From positions 341,144 to 405,143 of the forward strand of contig NZ_JADDIV010000001.1 of the NCBI RefSeq assembly GCF_015070875.1: a stretch of 64,000 nucleotides of DNA, written 5' to 3'. A program made the translations under genes and the position numbers. Positions 18,680 to 27,075 of the stretch are shown here, in pieces. Position 1 is the stretch's first letter, and each line of letters opens with the position of its first letter. This DNA is from Ramlibacter pallidus. Lineage in GTDB: Bacteria; Pseudomonadota; Gammaproteobacteria; Burkholderiales; Burkholderiaceae_C. Below the pieces are notes generated by a model that was given only the letters and a program-made list of their open reading frames with translations, made no database searches and was not told the origin of the DNA.

Positions 18680-19849
18680 TCAGCCGATCTCGCGCACCTC
18701 GGCCAGGCCTTCCATGAAGGCCTGGCAGCGCGCCAGCTGCTCCAGGCTCACGTATTCGTCCGGCTGGTGCGCCTGGGTGATGCTGCCGGGACCGCACACG
18801 ACCGTGCGGATCCCGGCGTTCTTGAAGATCCCCGCTTCGGTGCCGAAGGCCACCTGCGTGGTGCGCGGCTCGCGGGCCAGGCGCATCGCCAGCCGCGTGA
18901 CGTCGTCCTGCTCCGAGCCGAGGAAGCTCGGGATCTCGCAGATCGTGTCGAAGCGGAAGCCGGTGTCCGGCGCCACCGCCTGCATCGCCGGCTCCAGCGA
19001 GCGCGCGTACGCGACCACCTGCGCCTGCATCGCGCGCGCATCGGCGGTGGGCAGGTCGCGGAATTCATAGCGGAACTCGGCGTCGCGCGGCACCACGTTG
19101 TCGGCGATGCCGCCATGGAACTGCCCCACGCTCGCCGTGGAGAACGGCACGTCGAAGCCTTCGTAGCGCGGCTCCTCGCGCTCGAAGGTCTCGGCCATGT
19201 CGCGCACGCGGCCGACCACGCGCGCCGCCATCTCGATGGCATTGACGGACTGCGGCGTCAGAGAGGAATGCGCCTCCTTGCCGCGCACGCAGCAGCGGTA
19301 GCGGTACACGCCCTTGTGCGCGATGGCAGGCACCATGTTCGTCGGCTCGCCCACGATGCAGGCCAGGGGCCGGATGCCGGCCTCGCGCAGGTCGGCGATC
19401 AGCTCCTTCACGCCGAAGCAGCCGATCTCCTCCTCGTAGCTGAAGGCCAGGTGGATGGCGAAGGGCGCCCGGCTCTCCAGGAACAGCGCGGCGTGCGCCA
19501 CGGCGGTCGCGATGAAGCCCTTCATGTCGGCCGAACCGCGGCCGTACAGCCGGCCGTCCTTCACCACGGCACCCAGCGGGTCGACGGACCAGTCCTGGCC
19601 GTCCCACGGCACGGTGTCCGTGTGGCCCGAAAGGATCACGCCGGCGGGCTTGCCTTCGCCGAGGGTGGCGAACAGGTTCGCCTTGGTGCGCTCGGCATTG
19701 AAGCTCAGGCGCGACTTCACGCCCAGGCGGGCGAGTTCGTCGCGGATGAAGTGGATGAGGTCGAGGTTGGAGCGCTCGCTGACGGTGTTGAAGCCGACCA
19801 GCGCGCGCGCCAGCTCCAGCGCACGCGGGGCGGGGTGGGAGGAAGCCAT
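18680..19849 (-). CDS. argE: Acetylornithine deacetylase
   Basis: A 389-residue M20 metallopeptidase. Zinc and catalytic segments SGHTDTVPWDGQ, GRGSADMKGF, EEEIGCFG, GEPTNMVPA and the C-terminal HQPDEYVS are all present, the combination typical of ArgE, which hydrolyses N-acetylornithine in arginine synthesis. The start MASSHPAPRAL was chosen as the first residue of the family fold; the open frame upstream is antisense to the next gene. It converges with the binding-protein gene and diverges from a second M20 enzyme. Confidence 0.88.
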   Translation of the reverse strand: MASSHPAPRALELARALVGFNTVSERSNLDLIHFIRDELARLGVKSRLSFNAERTKANLFATLGEGKPAGVILSGHTDTVPWDGQDWSVDPLGAVVKDGRLYGRGSADMKGFIATAVAHAALFLESRAPFAIHLAFSYEEEIGCFGVKELIADLREAGIRPLACIVGEPTNMVPAIAHKGVYRYRCCVRGKEAHSSLTPQSVNAIEMAARVVGRVRDMAETFEREEPRYEGFDVPFSTASVGQFHGGIADNVVPRDAEFRYEFRDLPTADARAMQAQVVAYARSLEPAMQAVAPDTGFRFDTICEIPSFLGSEQDDVTRLAMRLAREPRTTQVAFGTEAGIFKNAGIRTVVCGPGSITQAHQPDEYVSLEQLARCQAFMEGLAEVREIG

Positions 19850-19940
19850 GCGCCGATTGTCACGGAATATCCCTGATGGCATGGCGCTTGCAGGGGGATA
19901 GACTGGCAGATTCCTCCCGCAGGACCCGGATTCCCTCCCC

Positions 19941-21137
19941 ATGAAACTCCTCGACTCCATCGTCACCGAAGCGGCGTCCATCGTGGCCGTGCGCCGCGAC
20001 ATCCACGCCCATCCCGAACTCTGCTTCGAAGAGGTGCGCACCGCCGACCTCGTGGCCGCGAAGCTCACCGAATGGGGCATCCCCGTGCACCGCGGCATGG
20101 GCACGACCGGCGTGGTCGGCATCGTGAAGAACGGCACCTCCTCCCGTGCCGTCGGCCTGCGCGCCGACATGGACGCCCTGCCCATGCAGGAGTACAACAC
20201 CTTCGCCCACGCCAGCAAGCACCCCGGCAAGATGCACGCCTGCGGCCACGACGGCCACGTCGCCATGCTGCTGGCCGCGGCGCGGCACTTCGCGAAGAAC
20301 CGCAACTTCGACGGCACCGTGTACCTGATCTTCCAGCCGGCCGAAGAGGGCGGCGGCGGCGCCCGCGAGATGATCAAGGACGGCCTGTTCGAGCAGTTCC
20401 CGATGGAAGCCGTGTTCGGCATGCACAACTGGCCCGGCGGCGCCGTCGGCACCTTCGCCGTGAGCCCCGGCCCCGTGATGGCGTCCACCGCCGAATTCAA
20501 GCTCACCATCCGCGGCAAGGGCGGCCACGGCGCGATGCCGCACCTGGGCATCGACCCGGTGCCGGTCGCCTGCCAGGTGGTGCAGGCGTTCCAGACCATC
20601 GTCAGCCGCAACACCAAGCCGATCGACGCCGCGGTGATCTCCGTGACGATGATCCACGCCGGCGAGGCGACCAACGTGATCCCCGACAGCTGCGAACTGC
20701 AGGGCACCGTGCGCACCTTCAGCACCGAGGTGCAGGACATGATCGCCCGGCGCATGCAGCAGGTGGCCGAGCACACCTGCGCGGCGCACGAGGCGCGCTG
20801 CGAGTTCGAGTTCCACCGCAACTACCCGCCCACCGTCAACTCGAAGGCGGAGGCGGAGTTCGCGCGCGGCGTGATGGCCTCCATCGTCGGCGAGCAGAAC
20901 GTGCGCGAGCAGGAGCCCACCATGGGCGCCGAGGACTTCGCCTTCATGCTGGAAGCCAAGCCGGGCGCCTACTGCTTCATCTCCAACGGAGACGGCAGCC
21001 ACCGCGAGTTCGGCCACGGCCCCGGGCCTTGCGTGATCCACAACCCCAGCTACGACTTCAACGACGACCTGATCCCGCTGGGCGCCACCTACTGGGTGCG
21101 GCTCGCGGAGGAGTGGCTGGCGAAAGCGCGCGCATGA
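19941..21137 (+). CDS. M20 family amidohydrolase (hippurate hydrolase-like)
   Basis: A 398-residue M20D amidohydrolase. Metal-binding motifs are HACGHDGHVAMLL, QPAEEGGGGA, MHNWPGG and the late GAEDFAFML, with HNPSYDFND near the end. Family members hydrolyse N-acyl amino acids such as hippurate, N-acetyl amino acids or IAA conjugates. It overlaps the next gene by ATGA. The 91 bases upstream separate it from divergent argE and hold the start region of both. Confidence 0.88.
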   Translation: MKLLDSIVTEAASIVAVRRDIHAHPELCFEEVRTADLVAAKLTEWGIPVHRGMGTTGVVGIVKNGTSSRAVGLRADMDALPMQEYNTFAHASKHPGKMHACGHDGHVAMLLAAARHFAKNRNFDGTVYLIFQPAEEGGGGAREMIKDGLFEQFPMEAVFGMHNWPGGAVGTFAVSPGPVMASTAEFKLTIRGKGGHGAMPHLGIDPVPVACQVVQAFQTIVSRNTKPIDAAVISVTMIHAGEATNVIPDSCELQGTVRTFSTEVQDMIARRMQQVAEHTCAAHEARCEFEFHRNYPPTVNSKAEAEFARGVMASIVGEQNVREQEPTMGAEDFAFMLEAKPGAYCFISNGDGSHREFGHGPGPCVIHNPSYDFNDDLIPLGATYWVRLAEEWLAKARA

Positions 21138-22228
21138 GCGACGCGTCGCCGTTTGCCGCGAGCTACGCGCAGGCCCGACGCAAGTTCCTGCAGGCGGCGC
21201 AGGATGCCGGCCTGCCCGTCGAGGCCAAGACGCACCCCCTGCCCGGCCTGGACGGCGAAGAGCTGGCGATGGACGTCGTGCGCGAGGGCCATCCCAGCGC
21301 GCAGCGCCTGCTGGTGGTCAGCAGCGCGTGCCACGGCGTCGAGGGCTATTGCGGCAGCGGCGTGCAGGTCGCCGCGTTGCGCGATGCCGAGTGGCGTCGG
21401 CGCGCCGCCGATGCCGGCGTCGCCGTGCTCTACATCCATGCGCTGAACCCGTACGGCTTCTCGCACATCCGGCGCACGACGCACGAGAACGTCGACCTGA
21501 ACCGCAACTTCCACGACTTCTCGCAGCCGCTGCCCGTCAACGCGGCCTACGGCGAACTGCACCCGCTGATGGTGCCCGGCGAGTGGCCGCCTTCCGCGGA
21601 GAACACGCAGGCGATCGAGCAGTACGTCGCGCAGCGTGGCGAGAAGGCCTACCAGGCCGCCGTCTCCGGCGGGCAATACGAGTTCGCCGACGGGCTGTTC
21701 TACGGCGGGCGGGCGCCGACCTGGAGCAACCTCGCGGTGCGCGACGTGTTGCGCACGCACGGCCGGCGCGCGGCGCACATCGGCTGGATCGACATCCACA
21801 CGGGCCTGGGGCCCAGCGGCCACGGCGAGCGCATCTTCGCCGGGCGCGACGACGCGGCCGCCGTCGCCCGCGCCCGCGCGTGGTGGGGCGGCGAAGGCGG
21901 CAAGGGCGTGACGTCGATCTACGACGGCTCGTCCACGTCGGCCCTGCTCACGGGCCTGATGTTCACGTCCGCCTACGACGAATGCCCGCAGGCCGAGTAC
22001 ACCGGCATGGCTCTGGAGTACGGCACGGTGCCCGTGATGCAGACCTTCCAGGCGCTGCGGGCCGAGCAATGGCTGAACCGCCACCCGGACGCGCCGGCCG
22101 ACGTCGCGCGCGGCCTCCGCCGGCAGGTCATGGAAGCGTTCTATACCGACACCGACGCGTGGCGCGCGCAGATCCTGGCACAGGCGCGCGAAGCGCTGTT
22201 CCAGGCGGTCGGGGGGCTGTCCGCCTAG
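21134..22228 (+). CDS. DUF2817 (M14-like) zinc carboxypeptidase
   Basis: A 364-residue protein of the DUF2817 group of M14-like peptidases. Metal-ligand candidates are HGVEGYCGS (His and Glu) and a later [34 protein letters not shown] carries the N-R motif of carboxypeptidases. There is no signal peptide, so it is probably cytoplasmic. Its ATG overlaps the TGA of the amidohydrolase gene, suggesting that the two jointly degrade an acylated peptide or amino acid. Its TAG interlocks with the coaX TAG in a shared CTAG. Confidence 0.85.
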   Translation: MSDASPFAASYAQARRKFLQAAQDAGLPVEAKTHPLPGLDGEELAMDVVREGHPSAQRLLVVSSACHGVEGYCGSGVQVAALRDAEWRRRAADAGVAVLYIHALNPYGFSHIRRTTHENVDLNRNFHDFSQPLPVNAAYGELHPLMVPGEWPPSAENTQAIEQYVAQRGEKAYQAAVSGGQYEFADGLFYGGRAPTWSNLAVRDVLRTHGRRAAHIGWIDIHTGLGPSGHGERIFAGRDDAAAVARARAWWGGEGGKGVTSIYDGSSTSALLTGLMFTSAYDECPQAEYTGMALEYGTVPVMQTFQALRAEQWLNRHPDAPADVARGLRRQVMEAFYTDTDAWRAQILAQAREALFQAVGGLSA

Positions 22229-22998
22229 GCCTTCGCCGCGCGGGCCTGCGCGATCACGAGCAGGCCGTCGAAGATCAGGCTTTCCACCAGCTCGAAGGGC
22301 ACCGACATGTGCGGCGCCATCTTCCAGCCGGCCCCGCCGGTCATGTAGCAGGCGGGTTCGGCGCCGCAGCGCTGGCGCACGTGCTGCACCATGCGCTCGA
22401 TGGCGCCCGCGATCGCGAAGGTGCCGCCGCTGGTGAGCGCGTCGCTGGTGTTGGTGGGGAACTCGCGCACCTCGCCGGTCGGCACGTGCAGGCCGGCCGT
22501 CCCGCTTTCCAGCGCGCGCAGCATGATGCCGTGTCCCGGCAGGATCAGCCCGCCCAGGAAGCGCCCTTGGGTGTCCACGGCCTCCACCGTCACGGCGGTG
22601 CCCACCATCACGATCACCATCGGGCGTTGCGGGCCGGCGGCGAGCATGCGATGGCGCGCGCCGATCATCGCGACCCAGCGGTCCGCGCCCAGGCGGGTGG
22701 GATGGTCGTAGCCGTTGACCAGCCCCGCTTCGGCCGCGCTCGCGACGACCCAGTGCGCGGGCACGTCCCAGAGCTCCTCCATCTGCTCCTCGACGCGGCG
22801 CTTGACCGCGTCGGCCGCGACGCAGCAACCCAGCATGCGCTGCGGCGAGGCGAGGCCGGCCCAGTCGCCATCCGCCAGCTTGTCGATGTTCTCCAGGAAC
22901 TCGGCGCCGCTCGCGACCGGCTGGGCGCCGGGCGCGGCGTGCGGGTACAGCGCCCACTTGAGGCGCGTGTTGCCGATGTCGACGGCGAGGAAGGTCAT
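22225..22998 (-). CDS. coaX: Type III pantothenate kinase
   Basis: A 257-residue kinase of the acetate/sugar kinase fold that phosphorylates pantothenate, the first step of CoA synthesis. [12 protein letters not shown] (residues 6-17) is the phosphate-1 motif, followed by [12 protein letters not shown] and [10 protein letters not shown]. The ATG at 22998 gives the standard [11 protein letters not shown] start. It overlaps the convergent DUF2817 gene by four bases. birA, a frequent neighbour in this order, is not adjacent; a coiled-coil protein of unknown function is upstream. Confidence 0.93.
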   Translation of the reverse strand: MTFLAVDIGNTRLKWALYPHAAPGAQPVASGAEFLENIDKLADGDWAGLASPQRMLGCCVAADAVKRRVEEQMEELWDVPAHWVVASAAEAGLVNGYDHPTRLGADRWVAMIGARHRMLAAGPQRPMVIVMVGTAVTVEAVDTQGRFLGGLILPGHGIMLRALESGTAGLHVPTGEVREFPTNTSDALTSGGTFAIAGAIERMVQHVRQRCGAEPACYMTGGAGWKMAPHMSVPFELVESLIFDGLLVIAQARAAKA

Positions 22999-23014
22999 CG
23001 GCGGGCCGGGCGCG

Positions 23015-23947
23015 TCAGAACGCCGCTTCCAGCGGCGCCTCGGCGGCAGCGAGCGCATCGACCGCGGCCTGCTGCTGCCGGCGCAACGCCTCGCCGTCCT
23101 GCGCCAGCTGCTGCAGCGCGCGCTGCAGGGCTTCGCGCGCGTCCTGGGCGCGGTCCACGCCTTCGCTCGCGCCGCCGGCGGCCGCGGCCTGTTCGACCAG
23201 GGGCGCGAGCTTCTTGCGCCAGCGCTCCAGCTGTCCGTCCAGCACCTTCTGGACGGAATCGGAGAGGGCGTTGCGGCGGGCGGGCAAGGCCTGACATTGC
23301 TCGAGCGCCTGCTGGCCGGCGGCGCTGACGCCGCGCAGGAGCTTCAGCCGCGCGACCAGCAGTTCGCAGCGCGCGCTGTCTTCCCGGATCTGCTGCTGCA
23401 CGGCATCGTCCCCGCCAGCCGACTCGCGCGCCTTCAGCTGGTTGCGCATGTCCTGCAGCCAGCGCGCGCCCTGGTCCATGATCTTCTCGATGGCCCGGAG
23501 CTCGACTTCCATCTCCAGCACGCTGCGGTCCAGCGGGGTCGCCTGCGCCTGCAGCTTGCGTGGAAGGCCCCGCGCCTCGTCGGCCAGCTCGTCGCCCGCA
23601 TGTCCCGCCCGCTCGGCCTGGGCCAGGAACGTGGCCGCCGCTTCCTTGCCCTTGCCGGTGGCGCGGGCGAGCCAGCCCTTGGGCTGCGCCAGGCCCAGGT
23701 CGACCGCGCCCACCGCGTCGCGCAGCGCCGCGCCGGCGGCGGTGACGCCCGCCGTGGCGTCCTCGCCGAGCTGCACCACCAGCTGGCGCCGCAGGTCCAC
23801 CAGCCGCCGCACATGGCCGCTGCCGGCGTCGGCCGCCATCTGGTCCAGCCACGCGGCCGGCGAGGCAGCGGCGGCCGGACGCACTTTCAGCTGCGCCAGC
23901 TTGGCGGGCGTCATCAGGGAAGCGGTGCGGTCGTCGTCTTCGCTCAT
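23015..23947 (-). CDS. Hypothetical coiled-coil protein
   Basis: A 310-residue, Ala/Gln/Arg/Glu-rich, almost wholly helical protein with no signal peptide or membrane segment. The region [33 protein letters not shown] and the C-terminal [28 protein letters not shown] have heptad character. [21 protein letters not shown] segment is faintly reminiscent of TelA-like proteins, but I do not recognise a family. Start MSEDDDR (23947) was chosen over 23992. It precedes coaX by 16 bases on the same strand. The function is unknown. Confidence 0.55.
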   Translation of the reverse strand: MSEDDDRTASLMTPAKLAQLKVRPAAAASPAAWLDQMAADAGSGHVRRLVDLRRQLVVQLGEDATAGVTAAGAALRDAVGAVDLGLAQPKGWLARATGKGKEAAATFLAQAERAGHAGDELADEARGLPRKLQAQATPLDRSVLEMEVELRAIEKIMDQGARWLQDMRNQLKARESAGGDDAVQQQIREDSARCELLVARLKLLRGVSAAGQQALEQCQALPARRNALSDSVQKVLDGQLERWRKKLAPLVEQAAAAGGASEGVDRAQDAREALQRALQQLAQDGEALRRQQQAAVDALAAAEAPLEAAF

Positions 23948-24010
23948 GGGGGCGGAATATATACCCCGGGCGGCCAGGGGCGAAGCCGCCATCCGGCGGG
24001 CCCTGCCGCG

Positions 24011-24679
24011 CTAGAGGGCGCCGAGCCAGCAGGCGCGCTGGATCGCGGCCATCTTGTTGTCCACCTTCAGCTTGTTCATGGCGTTCGCCAGGTGGTAGTT
24101 GATGGTGCGTTCCGTGCAGAGCAGCAGCTGCGCGCTTTCCCGTGCCGTCATGCCCTGGAAGGCGAGTTCCAGGCACTCGCGTTCGCGCGGGCTCAGCATC
24201 GAGCGGGCGGTGGCGATGCAGCGCTTGACCAGCGGCCAGATGTTCAGCGCCGACCACGCCAGCAGCGCCGCGTCGGCGCGGTCCGTCAGTTCGCGCGGGC
24301 TGAACATGAAGCACTCGAAGGAACGGCCGGCCGGCAGCGGGAACTCCACCCGCACCAGGGTCTGGAAGCCGTGCGCCAGCCAGAGCATGCGCCAGCGGCT
24401 GGTGCGCTGCGGGTCGGACTTGGCGATGGTCTGCCAGGCCACCAGGGGCGCGTCGGAATCGCGCCAGCGGGCCCCGAAATCGCGGCTTTCGGCCAGGGCC
24501 GTGGCCGCTTCGGCGACCAGCGGGGGGTGCGCCGCCACCACCTGGCGGGCGTCCCGGTCGCCGAACGGGTCGGGGCCGAGCACCACCACGGCCTCTACGG
24601 AGAACTCGCGCAATGCCGCCACCCAGTCGCTGAGGATGCCGTCCAGGCTGACACTGTCAAAGTTAACAGGGATCCCCAT
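24011..24679 (-). CDS. LuxR-type transcriptional regulator
   Basis: A 222-residue regulator. The C-terminal 60 residues form a LuxR/NarL helix-turn-helix: LSPRERECLELAFQGMTARESAQLLLCTERTINYHLANAMNKL. The N-terminal 160 residues have the size and Trp pattern (WRMLWLAHGFQTLVRVEFPLPAG) of autoinducer-binding domains but are divergent. ATG at 24679 is preferred to a TTG six bases upstream. It is divergent from the histidine kinase of the CqsA-type system with a 57-base gap, so it may be an integral part of that system. No luxI is in view, making it a LuxR solo. The lux-box-like dyad upstream of cqsA (28401-28420) is a plausible target. Confidence 0.85.
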   Translation of the reverse strand: MGIPVNFDSVSLDGILSDWVAALREFSVEAVVVLGPDPFGDRDARQVVAAHPPLVAEAATALAESRDFGARWRDSDAPLVAWQTIAKSDPQRTSRWRMLWLAHGFQTLVRVEFPLPAGRSFECFMFSPRELTDRADAALLAWSALNIWPLVKRCIATARSMLSPRERECLELAFQGMTARESAQLLLCTERTINYHLANAMNKLKVDNKMAAIQRACWLGAL

Positions 24680-24736
24680 GCCCAATCGTTTCCCTCACCG
24701 CCGGGCTGTGACAATAGCATCATCGGACCCGCCCCC
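24680..24736. promoter_or_regulatory. Divergent start region, luxR-type gene / sensor kinase
   Basis: Only 57 bases separate the two divergent starts, so their promoters overlap or extend into coding DNA. On the minus strand GTGAGGGAA lies ahead of the luxR-type ATG. No lux-type dyad was found in the gap, but an 11-base perfect palindrome, TGACA-C-TGTCA, is at 24649-24659 just inside the regulator gene. Confidence 0.35.
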
Positions 24737-26068
24737 ATGAACGAGGACCTGCACAGGGCAACGTATGCCATGCCGTCGCCGCGCGCCCTGCTGCAGCTGG
24801 CCCGCCATCGCCTGCGCCATCCCTCCTCCAGCGGGGTGCTGCAGCCGCTGCTGGAGCCGGTGCTGCATCCGTCGCGGTGGCGCATCCGCGCCATCGGCGC
24901 CTCGATGTTCCTCGGCCACCCGCTCTTCTACCTGGTGTGGACGCACTGGCTGCCCCAGCCGTACGAGAACCTCTGGCTGCGCCTCCTGGTCGCCGGCCTC
25001 GGCCTCAGCCTGCTGGCCATCCCCGCGGCCAGCGTGGCGCCGCCCAGCCGCGCGACGGCCGTGGTGGTCACGGCCATCTTCTGGCTGACGCTGCCGTGGT
25101 TCTTCTCGTGGATGTACTTCTGCAACGGCGGCAACGCCGTCTGGCTCGCCAGCGTCGGCGCCATGCTGCTGATCTACTACCACCTCACCGACTGGCGGCT
25201 GGCGACCGTCGGCGCCGCCAGCGGCATGGCCGTGGCCTGGGTGATGTTCGAGGCATTCGGCCCGCAGGCCCCGGCACTGGGCCTGGAACTGGCCGCCACC
25301 AATACGGTGGTGCTCTCCTTCTGCTGGTACACCGGGATCGTGCTCGGGCTGTCGTCCTCCAACCTCCGGCGCGAGCAGCTGAACTTCACCCTGGGAACGA
25401 TGGGCATCATGGCGCATGAACTGCGCACGCCGCTGGCCACCATGCAGCTGATCGCCGAAGCCGTGCGCAACGAAGCACCGCAGCATGGCGGCGAGAGCGG
25501 GGAGCGCCTGCAGCAGCTGGGGCAGCGCCTCAACCACCTGGTGCGCAACATGAACCACCAGATCGACATGCAGATCACCAACGCGCGCCTGACCCGGCTG
25601 CCGCGCAACGCGGAGCGCATCTCCGCCGCGGAGGTGGTGCAGGCGGCCCTGGCGGACTACCCCTACCGCAGCACGCGGGAACGCCAGGCGGTGGTGGTGC
25701 GGGTGCACGCCGACTTCCACTTCTTCGGGTCGCCCGCGCTGTTCTCGCAGGTGGTCGACAACCTGACCAAGAACGCGCTGCGCTCGCTGGCGGCCGCCTC
25801 CTCCGCCATCCAGCCCGGCGACCTGCTGATCGAGATCGGCGCGCTCGGCCAGCGCGGCCGCATCGTATTCACGGACAACGGCGTGGGCATGGACGCGGTG
25901 CTGCGCAAGCGCATCTTCCAGCCCTTCTTCTCCACGGACCGCGGCACCGGCCACGGGCTCGGCCTCGCCTTCTGCCAGCGGGTGGTGCACGCCGCCCAGG
26001 GCACCATCCGCGTGAAGTCGGCGCCCCACCAGGGCGCCGTGTTCACCATCGAGCTGCCGGTCGCGTAG
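24737..26068 (+). CDS. Membrane sensor histidine kinase, CqsS/LqsS type
   Basis: A 443-residue kinase. About six hydrophobic segments between residues 52 and 208 form an integral membrane sensor without a large periplasmic loop, as in CqsS and LqsS. The H box MAHELRTPLATMQ has His227; the N box VDNLTKNALRSL, G1 DNGVGMD, F FFSTDRG and G2 GHGLGLAF follow. There is no fused receiver domain, unlike Vibrio CqsS. CqsS/LqsS sense alpha-hydroxyketones; the convergent synthase gene at 27076-28335 makes that ligand the likely one. The response regulator gene starts 22 bases downstream. ATG at 24737 was chosen; an internal Met12 is possible. Confidence 0.85.
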   Translation: MNEDLHRATYAMPSPRALLQLARHRLRHPSSSGVLQPLLEPVLHPSRWRIRAIGASMFLGHPLFYLVWTHWLPQPYENLWLRLLVAGLGLSLLAIPAASVAPPSRATAVVVTAIFWLTLPWFFSWMYFCNGGNAVWLASVGAMLLIYYHLTDWRLATVGAASGMAVAWVMFEAFGPQAPALGLELAATNTVVLSFCWYTGIVLGLSSSNLRREQLNFTLGTMGIMAHELRTPLATMQLIAEAVRNEAPQHGGESGERLQQLGQRLNHLVRNMNHQIDMQITNARLTRLPRNAERISAAEVVQAALADYPYRSTRERQAVVVRVHADFHFFGSPALFSQVVDNLTKNALRSLAAASSAIQPGDLLIEIGALGQRGRIVFTDNGVGMDAVLRKRIFQPFFSTDRGTGHGLGLAFCQRVVHAAQGTIRVKSAPHQGAVFTIELPVA

Positions 26069-26090
26069 CACAATCCAGCCGGCGCCTGCC

Positions 26091-27065
26091 ATGACCTTCC
26101 CCCTCTTCCACCGCCCCGGCACCGTCGTCTTCCTCGACGACGATCCCGACTACCTGGAGATGCTGGCGCTGGTGCTGCCGCGGCACTGGCACCTGCGGCT
26201 GTTCCTGCGGCCGACCGACTGCATCGCGCAACTGCTGCAGGAGCCGCCGTTCTGGGAGGCCGACGCCTGGAACCAGCAGCAGCTGATCGCGCTGTGGCGC
26301 GAAGGCAAGCCGCTGATCCCGCAGGTGCTGGCCTACTGGTCGCGCTACACCGAGCGCTATGCGCTGTCGCGCGTCTGCGTGGTGGACTTCTCCATGCCCG
26401 GCATGGACGGCCTGCAGGTGCTGGCCGAACTCGGCGACTGGCCGGGCTCGCGGGTGCTGCTCACCGGCCAGGCCGACGAACAGGTGGCCGTGCGCGCGTT
26501 CAACCGTGGGCTGATCGACCAGTTCATCCCGAAGCAGACGCAGGACATCTCGCGCCGGCTGGTGGAGGCGGTGGAAAAGCTGCTCTTCACCGCCCATGCG
26601 CGGCACGCGCAGATCTGGCGCTCGACCCTCACCCAGGAGCAGAACGCCCTGCTGCGCGCCCCCGGCGTGGACACCTGGCTGGCGGCTTACTCCGCGAAGC
26701 ACTGGGTCGAGCACGTGGTCATCGGCGCGCCCTTCGGCGTGCTCGGGATGGACGCGGCCGGCCAGGTCAGCTGGCTGCAGCTGGAGACGCCGCAGGGCCT
26801 GGACGCGCTGGCGGAACTGGCCGTGCTCGCGGGCGTGCCGCCGGCAGGCGTCGACGAGATCCGCCAGGGCAGCAAGCTGGCCGACATCGAACTGCGCCAG
26901 GCGCTGTCCTCGTCAGGCCCGCCCGCCCTGGTGCCGGCCACCCCGATCGGGGATGCCGGGCTGCTGGGCGCCGTGTTCCCCGTCGAGGCGCCCGGCGTGC
27001 CCGATCCCGACAACAGCTACACCCGCTGGCTGGCGCGCCAGCCCAAGCGGCACGTGCAGGACTAG
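26091..27065 (+). CDS. Response regulator, LqsR-like
   Basis: A 324-residue regulator with a receiver domain and an unassigned C-terminal half. The acidic pocket is DDDP (16-19), the phospho-acceptor is probably Asp99 in VVDFSMPGMDG, followed by LLTGQAD (Thr125) and the conserved Lys148. Asp99 lies some 45 residues later than usual, so the receiver carries an insertion of about that size (residues 45-92). No HTH, GGDEF or EAL motif is visible in the output part. LqsR of Legionella likewise has an atypical output. It is co-directional with the kinase and converges with the autoinducer synthase gene, ten bases apart. Confidence 0.8.
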   Translation: MTFPLFHRPGTVVFLDDDPDYLEMLALVLPRHWHLRLFLRPTDCIAQLLQEPPFWEADAWNQQQLIALWREGKPLIPQVLAYWSRYTERYALSRVCVVDFSMPGMDGLQVLAELGDWPGSRVLLTGQADEQVAVRAFNRGLIDQFIPKQTQDISRRLVEAVEKLLFTAHARHAQIWRSTLTQEQNALLRAPGVDTWLAAYSAKHWVEHVVIGAPFGVLGMDAAGQVSWLQLETPQGLDALAELAVLAGVPPAGVDEIRQGSKLADIELRQALSSSGPPALVPATPIGDAGLLGAVFPVEAPGVPDPDNSYTRWLARQPKRHVQD

Positions 27066-27075
27066 GGGCAGGCTG

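Noticed and set aside
24011..24679. A complete LuxI/LuxR acyl-homoserine lactone pair
   Set aside because: No LuxI-like synthase is encoded near the regulator; the only autoinducer synthase in view is CqsA-like.
22715..26068. A 1117-codon plus-strand frame running into the sensor kinase
   Set aside because: The upstream part is antisense to coaX, the coiled-coil gene and the LuxR-type gene. Homology to kinases begins only at 24737.
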